A DNA stretch of 64,000 bases from Streptomyces sp. AP-93. Lineage in GTDB: Bacteria > Actinomycetota > Actinomycetes > Streptomycetales > Streptomycetaceae. The stretch lies in assembly GCF_022808175.1 (NCBI RefSeq), contig NZ_JALGBX010000010.1:62001-126000 (forward strand), read 5' to 3'. A program made the translations under genes and the position numbers. This document shows positions 60,140-64,000 of the stretch, piece by piece. A model generated the notes under the pieces. That model saw only the letters and a list, made by a program, of their open reading frames with translations. It was not told the origin of the DNA and searched no databases. Position 1 is the stretch's first letter. Every line of letters begins with the position of its first letter.

Positions 60140-62044
60140 GTGCCCACGCGCCACGACATCCGTAACGTCGCCATCGTCGCCCACGTCGACCATGGCAAGA
60201 CGACCATCGTCGATGCCATGCTCAAGCAGGCCGGTGCCTTCGCCGCCCACCAGCACCTCGACGACCGCATGATGGACTCGAACGACCTGGAGCGTGAGAA
60301 GGGCATCACGATCCTCGCCAAGAACACGGCGGTGAAGTACCACCCCAAGGACGGCGGGGCGCCCATCACGATCAACATCATCGACACCCCCGGCCACGCC
60401 GACTTCGGTGGTGAGGTCGAGCGCGGTCTGTCGATGGTGGACGCCGTCGTCCTGCTGGTGGACGCCTCCGAGGGTCCCCTGCCCCAGACCCGCTTCGTCC
60501 TGCGCAAGGCCCTGCAGGCGAAGATGCCGGTCATCCTCTGCATCAACAAGACGGACCGTCCGGACTCCCGGATCGACGAGGTCGTCAACGAGACGTACGA
60601 CCTCTTCCTCGACCTGGACGCCGACGAGGACCAGATCGAGTTCCCGATCGTCTACGCCTGTGGCCGTGACGGCGTGGCCTCGCTGACCAAGCCGGAGGAC
60701 GGCACCGTCCCCGCGGACAGCGACAGCCTGGAGCCCTTCTTCTCGACCATCCTGGCCCACGTCCCGGCCCCGGTGTACGACGACGAGGCGCCCCTCCAGG
60801 CCCACGTCACCAACCTGGACGCGGACAACTTCCTCGGCCGCATCGCGCTCGTCCGCGTCGAGCAGGGCGAGCTCCGCAAGGGCCAGACCGTCGCGTGGAT
60901 CAAGCGTGACGGCACCATCTCCAACGTCCGCATCACCGAGCTGATGATGACCGAGGCGCTCACCCGCAAGCCGGCCGAGGTGGCCGGCCCGGGTGACATC
61001 TGCGCGGTGGCCGGTTTCCCCGACATCATGATCGGCGAGACCCTGGCCGACCCGGAGAACCCGATCGCGCTCCCGCTGATCTCGGTCGACGAGCCGGCGA
61101 TCTCGATGACCATCGGTACCAACACCTCCCCGATGGTCGGCCGCGGCGGCAGCGGCAAGGGCGCGGACGCCAAGTCCGCGGTCAAGGACCGCAAGGTCAC
61201 CGCCCGCCAGGTCAAGGACCGTCTGGACCGCGAGCTGGTCGGTAACGTCTCGCTCCGCGTCCTCGACACCGAGCGTCCCGACGCCTGGGAGGTCCAGGGC
61301 CGTGGTGAGCTCGCGCTCGCCATCCTGGTCGAGCAGATGCGCCGCGAGGGCTTCGAGCTGACCATCGGCAAGCCGCAGGTGGTCACGCAGGTGATCGACG
61401 GCAAGGTGCACGAGCCGGTCGAGCGCATGACGGTCGACGTCCCCGAGGAGCACATGGGCGCGGTCACGCAGCTCATGGGCGTCCGCAAGGGCCGCATGGA
61501 CAACATGTCGAACCACGGCTCCGGCTGGGTCCGCATGGAGTTCGTCGTCCCGTCCCGCGGCCTCATCGGCTTCCGTACCGAGTTCCTGACCGGTACGCGC
61601 GGTACGGGCATCGCCCACTCGATCCACGAGGGCCTCGAGCCGTGGTTCGGCCCGCTGGTGACCCGTAACAACGGTTCGCTGGTCGCCGACCGCTCCGGTT
61701 CGGTCACGCCGTTCGCGATGATCAACCTGCAGGAGCGCGGTGTCCTGTTCACCGAGCCCGGCACCGAGGTGTACGAGGGCATGATCGTCGGCGAGAACTC
61801 CCGCGCCGACGACATGGACGTGAACATCACCAAGGAGAAGAAGCTCACCAACATGCGTGCGGCTTCCGCGGACAACACCGAGAACGTGGTGCCCCCGCGC
61901 AGGCTCTCCCTGGAGCAGTCCCTGGAGTTCTGCCGTGACGACGAATGCGTCGAGGTGACCCCGGAGGCCGTCCGCATCCGCAAGGTCGTCCTGGACCAGA
62001 AGGACCGCTCGCGCTCCGCGTCGCGCGCCAAGTCCGGCAAGTAG
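60140..62044 (+). CDS. typA: Translational GTPase TypA/BipA
   Basis: 634 residues. Ribosome-binding GTPase helping late 50S assembly and stress translation. G1 AHVDHGKTTIVDAML, G2 region KGITILAKNTAVKY, G3 DTPGHADFGGEVERG, G4 NKTDRPDSR. Domain II follows (DADNFLGRIALVRVEQGELR), and domain V/CTD has VMPSRGLIG-like VPSRGLIGFRTEFLTGTRGTG. GTG start; terminator 50 bases after stop. Confidence 0.97.
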   Translation: MPTRHDIRNVAIVAHVDHGKTTIVDAMLKQAGAFAAHQHLDDRMMDSNDLEREKGITILAKNTAVKYHPKDGGAPITINIIDTPGHADFGGEVERGLSMVDAVVLLVDASEGPLPQTRFVLRKALQAKMPVILCINKTDRPDSRIDEVVNETYDLFLDLDADEDQIEFPIVYACGRDGVASLTKPEDGTVPADSDSLEPFFSTILAHVPAPVYDDEAPLQAHVTNLDADNFLGRIALVRVEQGELRKGQTVAWIKRDGTISNVRITELMMTEALTRKPAEVAGPGDICAVAGFPDIMIGETLADPENPIALPLISVDEPAISMTIGTNTSPMVGRGGSGKGADAKSAVKDRKVTARQVKDRLDRELVGNVSLRVLDTERPDAWEVQGRGELALAILVEQMRREGFELTIGKPQVVTQVIDGKVHEPVERMTVDVPEEHMGAVTQLMGVRKGRMDNMSNHGSGWVRMEFVVPSRGLIGFRTEFLTGTRGTGIAHSIHEGLEPWFGPLVTRNNGSLVADRSGSVTPFAMINLQERGVLFTEPGTEVYEGMIVGENSRADDMDVNITKEKKLTNMRAASADNTENVVPPRRLSLEQSLEFCRDDECVEVTPEAVRIRKVVLDQKDRSRSASRAKSGK

Positions 62045-62094
62045 TCGCGTAGGACCTAGGTCACACTTGGGTCCTGCCCGGTACGCGCTTATGT

Positions 62095-62139
62095 GAACAG
62101 CCCCTGTCGTCACGGTCTCCGTGACGACAGGGGCTGTTC
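62095..62139 (+). terminator. Very strong terminator after typA
   Basis: Perfect 21-bp stem GAACAGCCCCTGTCGTCACGG with TCT loop, then GCTTTTG. Confidence 0.96.
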
Positions 62140-62483
62140 GCTTTTGTCAAGCGGATTATTTCGATCCGGTGTCCGCATACCGACCGTGACACTCCGGAAG
62201 AAGAGCTAACCGTCCGTTTCGTTCATGTCTGTCTCCTATCCGTTTGTCCGGATTTCGGGTTTTAGCCGTAGTGCGATGTTGTGAAAACGAGACCACTTAA
62301 GTGTGGTTTACGGTCAGAGCGTCCCCGAGGATGGCTCCATTGAGCTCGGGTCAATGGGTCACACGCTGTGGGGAGCGTCGACTCACGAGCATCACTCGAG
62401 GGGTCCGGAAAGCCGCTGTCAGGGGTGTCAGCGCCACCGGTTCCCTCATGTATCGACAGTGACGCCTGAGGAGGCAATTACCC
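62140..62483 (+). promoter_or_regulatory. BldK-type upstream region
   Basis: 344 bases with no gene, AT-richer than its surroundings. Includes the perfect 10-bp palindrome CACTTAAGTG (62294-62303) inside ACCACTTAAGTGTGGT and TTGTGAAAAC just before it. GAGGAGG at 62469 is the Shine-Dalgarno of the next gene. Likely developmentally controlled promoter. Confidence 0.5.
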
Positions 62484-64000
62484 ATGCGCGGAGCAACGAG
62501 CGCCAAGTGGGTCGCGGGTGCCGTCATCGTGGCGATGGCCGCGACGGCTTGCAGCACCAGCAGCGACTCCAAGTCCACCGGCGGCAAGACCGGCGGCAAC
62601 ATCACCGTGGTGCTCGGCGAGCCGCAGCACGGTCTGGTGGGTCAGAACACCGCCGAGTCCGAAGGTGCAGAGGTGCTCAACGCCCTCTTCACCGGCCTGG
62701 TCCAGTACGACAACAAGACCAACGAGCCCAAGCTCGCGGTCGCCGAGTCCATCGAGACCACGGACTCGAAGGTCTGGACGATCAAGATCAAGGACGGCTA
62801 CACCTTCCACAACGGCGAGAAGGTCGACGCGCAGTCGTTCGTCCGCGCCTGGAACTGGGGTGCCAACCAGGACAACGCCGCCGAGTCGCTGCCCTTCTTC
62901 GACAAGATCGAGGGCTCCGAGGAGCTGGCGCCGGGCAAGGACAAGAAGCCCACCGTCAAGGAGCTCAAGGGCCTGAAGGTCCTCGACGAGAAGACCTTCA
63001 CCGTCACGCTGAAGGCTCCGTTCTCCCAGTTCAAGACGATGCTGGGCTACAACGCCTTCTACCCGCTGCCGAAGGCCTTCGAGGCCGACCCGAAGAAGTT
63101 CGGCGAGGCCCCGATCGGCAACGGCGCCTTCCAGATGGACGGCGCCTGGGAGCACAACAAGCAGATCAAGGTCAAGCGCTTCGACGCCTACCCGGCCGAG
63201 GGCCGCGCCAAGCTCGAGGGCGTCACCTTCAAGATCTACGACAACCTGGACACGGCGTACAACGACCTGCGCGCCGACAACCTCCAGATCGTCGACAAGC
63301 TCCCCGTCTCGGCGCTGGCCTCCGTGGCCCAGGAGTTCGGCGACCGCTACCTGTACAAGCCGGAGTCGGGCGTCGGTTACATCGGCCTGCCGCTGGCCAC
63401 CAACCCCGAGTCGTTCGGCAAGGTGGAGATCCGCAAGGCCATCTCCATGGCCATCGACCGGGAAGCCATCACGAAGACCATCTTCAACGGCACCCGCAAG
63501 CCGGCCGACGACTTCATCAGCCCCATCATCCCGGGTTACCGCAAGGGCGCCCTGGGTGAGGTCGGTACGTACAACCCGACCAAGGCCAAGGAGCTCTACA
63601 CCCAGGCCGGCGGCATCCCCGGAGGCAAGCTGGAGATCGGCTACAACGCGGACGGCGGCCACAAGGAGTGGATCGAGGCCGTCGGCAACCAGCTGAAGGC
63701 GAACCTCGGCCTGGAGGTCACCGCCAAGCCGTTCACCAAGTTCGGCGACATGCTGACCGACCTCGGCGACAAGAAGTACAAGGGCGCCTTCCGCATGGCG
63801 TGGTCCATGGACTACCCGGCGGCCGAGAACTACCTCCGTCCGATCTTCTCGAAGGTCGCGATCGACAACGGCTCCAACTACGGTGGCTACGTCAGCGAGG
63901 AGTTCGAGGGGCTGATGAACGAGGCCGACAAGACCGCCGATGCGGACGCGGCCATCAAGCTGTACCAGAAGGCCGATGACGTGATCATCAAGGACCTTCC
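62484..64000 (+). CDS. BldKB-like oligopeptide-binding lipoprotein (3' end outside window)
   Basis: Over 505 codons visible, continuing past the window. Lipobox ATAC (C about residue 23), then family-5 peptide-binding domain: GNITVVLGEPQHGLVGQNTAESEG, IKDGYTFHNGEKVDAQSFVRAWNWG, APIGNGAFQMDGAWEHNKQIKVK and IRKAISMAIDREAITKTIF. Gly/Ser head GGKTGGN. S. coelicolor places the bldK oligopeptide transporter (SCO5112-5116, recalled) just here, needed for aerial mycelium formation. Whether this is BldKB itself cannot be decided without the neighbours. ATG start 8 bases after GAGGAGG. Confidence 0.9.
   Translation, partial: MRGATSAKWVAGAVIVAMAATACSTSSDSKSTGGKTGGNITVVLGEPQHGLVGQNTAESEGAEVLNALFTGLVQYDNKTNEPKLAVAESIETTDSKVWTIKIKDGYTFHNGEKVDAQSFVRAWNWGANQDNAAESLPFFDKIEGSEELAPGKDKKPTVKELKGLKVLDEKTFTVTLKAPFSQFKTMLGYNAFYPLPKAFEADPKKFGEAPIGNGAFQMDGAWEHNKQIKVKRFDAYPAEGRAKLEGVTFKIYDNLDTAYNDLRADNLQIVDKLPVSALASVAQEFGDRYLYKPESGVGYIGLPLATNPESFGKVEIRKAISMAIDREAITKTIFNGTRKPADDFISPIIPGYRKGALGEVGTYNPTKAKELYTQAGGIPGGKLEIGYNADGGHKEWIEAVGNQLKANLGLEVTAKPFTKFGDMLTDLGDKKYKGAFRMAWSMDYPAAENYLRPIFSKVAIDNGSNYGGYVSEEFEGLMNEADKTADADAAIKLYQKADDVIIKDL

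Overview
The window is high-GC actinobacterial DNA, almost certainly a Streptomyces chromosome core. The evidence is very high third-position GC, frequent GTG and TTG starts, a WhiB-like protein, an SpoIIE/ATPase regulator pair and a large Ser/Thr kinase. The gene order also matches, from memory, the S. coelicolor segment from fumarase (about SCO5044) through wblI, glpX, xseBA, ispH, ppgK and ychF (about SCO5061), and then sdh, typA and bldK (about SCO5106-5113). No tRNA, rRNA or CRISPR array was seen.

Layout. 1-12.9 kb is conserved housekeeping: partial class I fumarase, DUF1707 protein, a shortened TIGR03086-like protein, WblI-type regulator, GlpX, DUF4245 protein, nitroreductase, XseB/XseA, an APC permease, IspH, polyphosphate glucokinase, a DUF6542 membrane protein and YchF. 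13.0-21.1 kb is a poly-gamma-glutamate-type polymer locus: an unknown exported protein divergent from CapA/PgsA, a two-module HAMP membrane protein, PgsB with a Gln/Pro-rich tail, PgsC and an NlpC/P60-like hydrolase. 21.1-27.7 kb has a Uma2 protein and a PucR regulator divergent from a three-subunit xanthine-dehydrogenase-type enzyme. 27.8-38.9 kb is mixed accessory content: an AMP-binding ligase, a chimeric relic joining an aromatic prenyltransferase N-terminus to a SARP C-terminus, duplicated exported esterases with a trypsin-like protease, an EamA exporter, a threonine-synthase-like enzyme, a subtilisin with a P domain, and a DUF4190 protein. 39.0-41.5 kb has a GntR regulator followed by an intact IscB RNA-guided nuclease with a structured, probably non-coding leader (candidate omegaRNA). 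41.6-53.1 kb has small signalling genes, a PAS/GAF/SpoIIE/ATPase phosphatase, PspA, a TPM-domain protein and a 1421-residue Ser/Thr kinase with a giant Gly-rich linker and a PQQ-type propeller. 53.2-56.7 kb is sdhCAB. 57-64 kb has two family-5 solute-binding lipoproteins flanking typA; the second is BldKB-like and is cut by the window end.

How it fits together. Conserved blocks at both ends bracket about 30 kb of variable content. In S. coelicolor the same interval holds the actinorhodin cluster (recalled, not searched). This suggests an insertion and deletion hotspot, and the prenyltransferase/SARP scar fits a secondary-metabolite cluster lost there. The best candidates for unusual biology are the IscB/omegaRNA locus and the polyglutamate-type locus with its ungrouped sensor-like membrane protein. 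A window-wide tendency for short tandem repeats to expand inside coding sequences at domain boundaries is also visible (pgsB, pucR, the xdh Fe-S subunit, the Nudix gene, the kinase).
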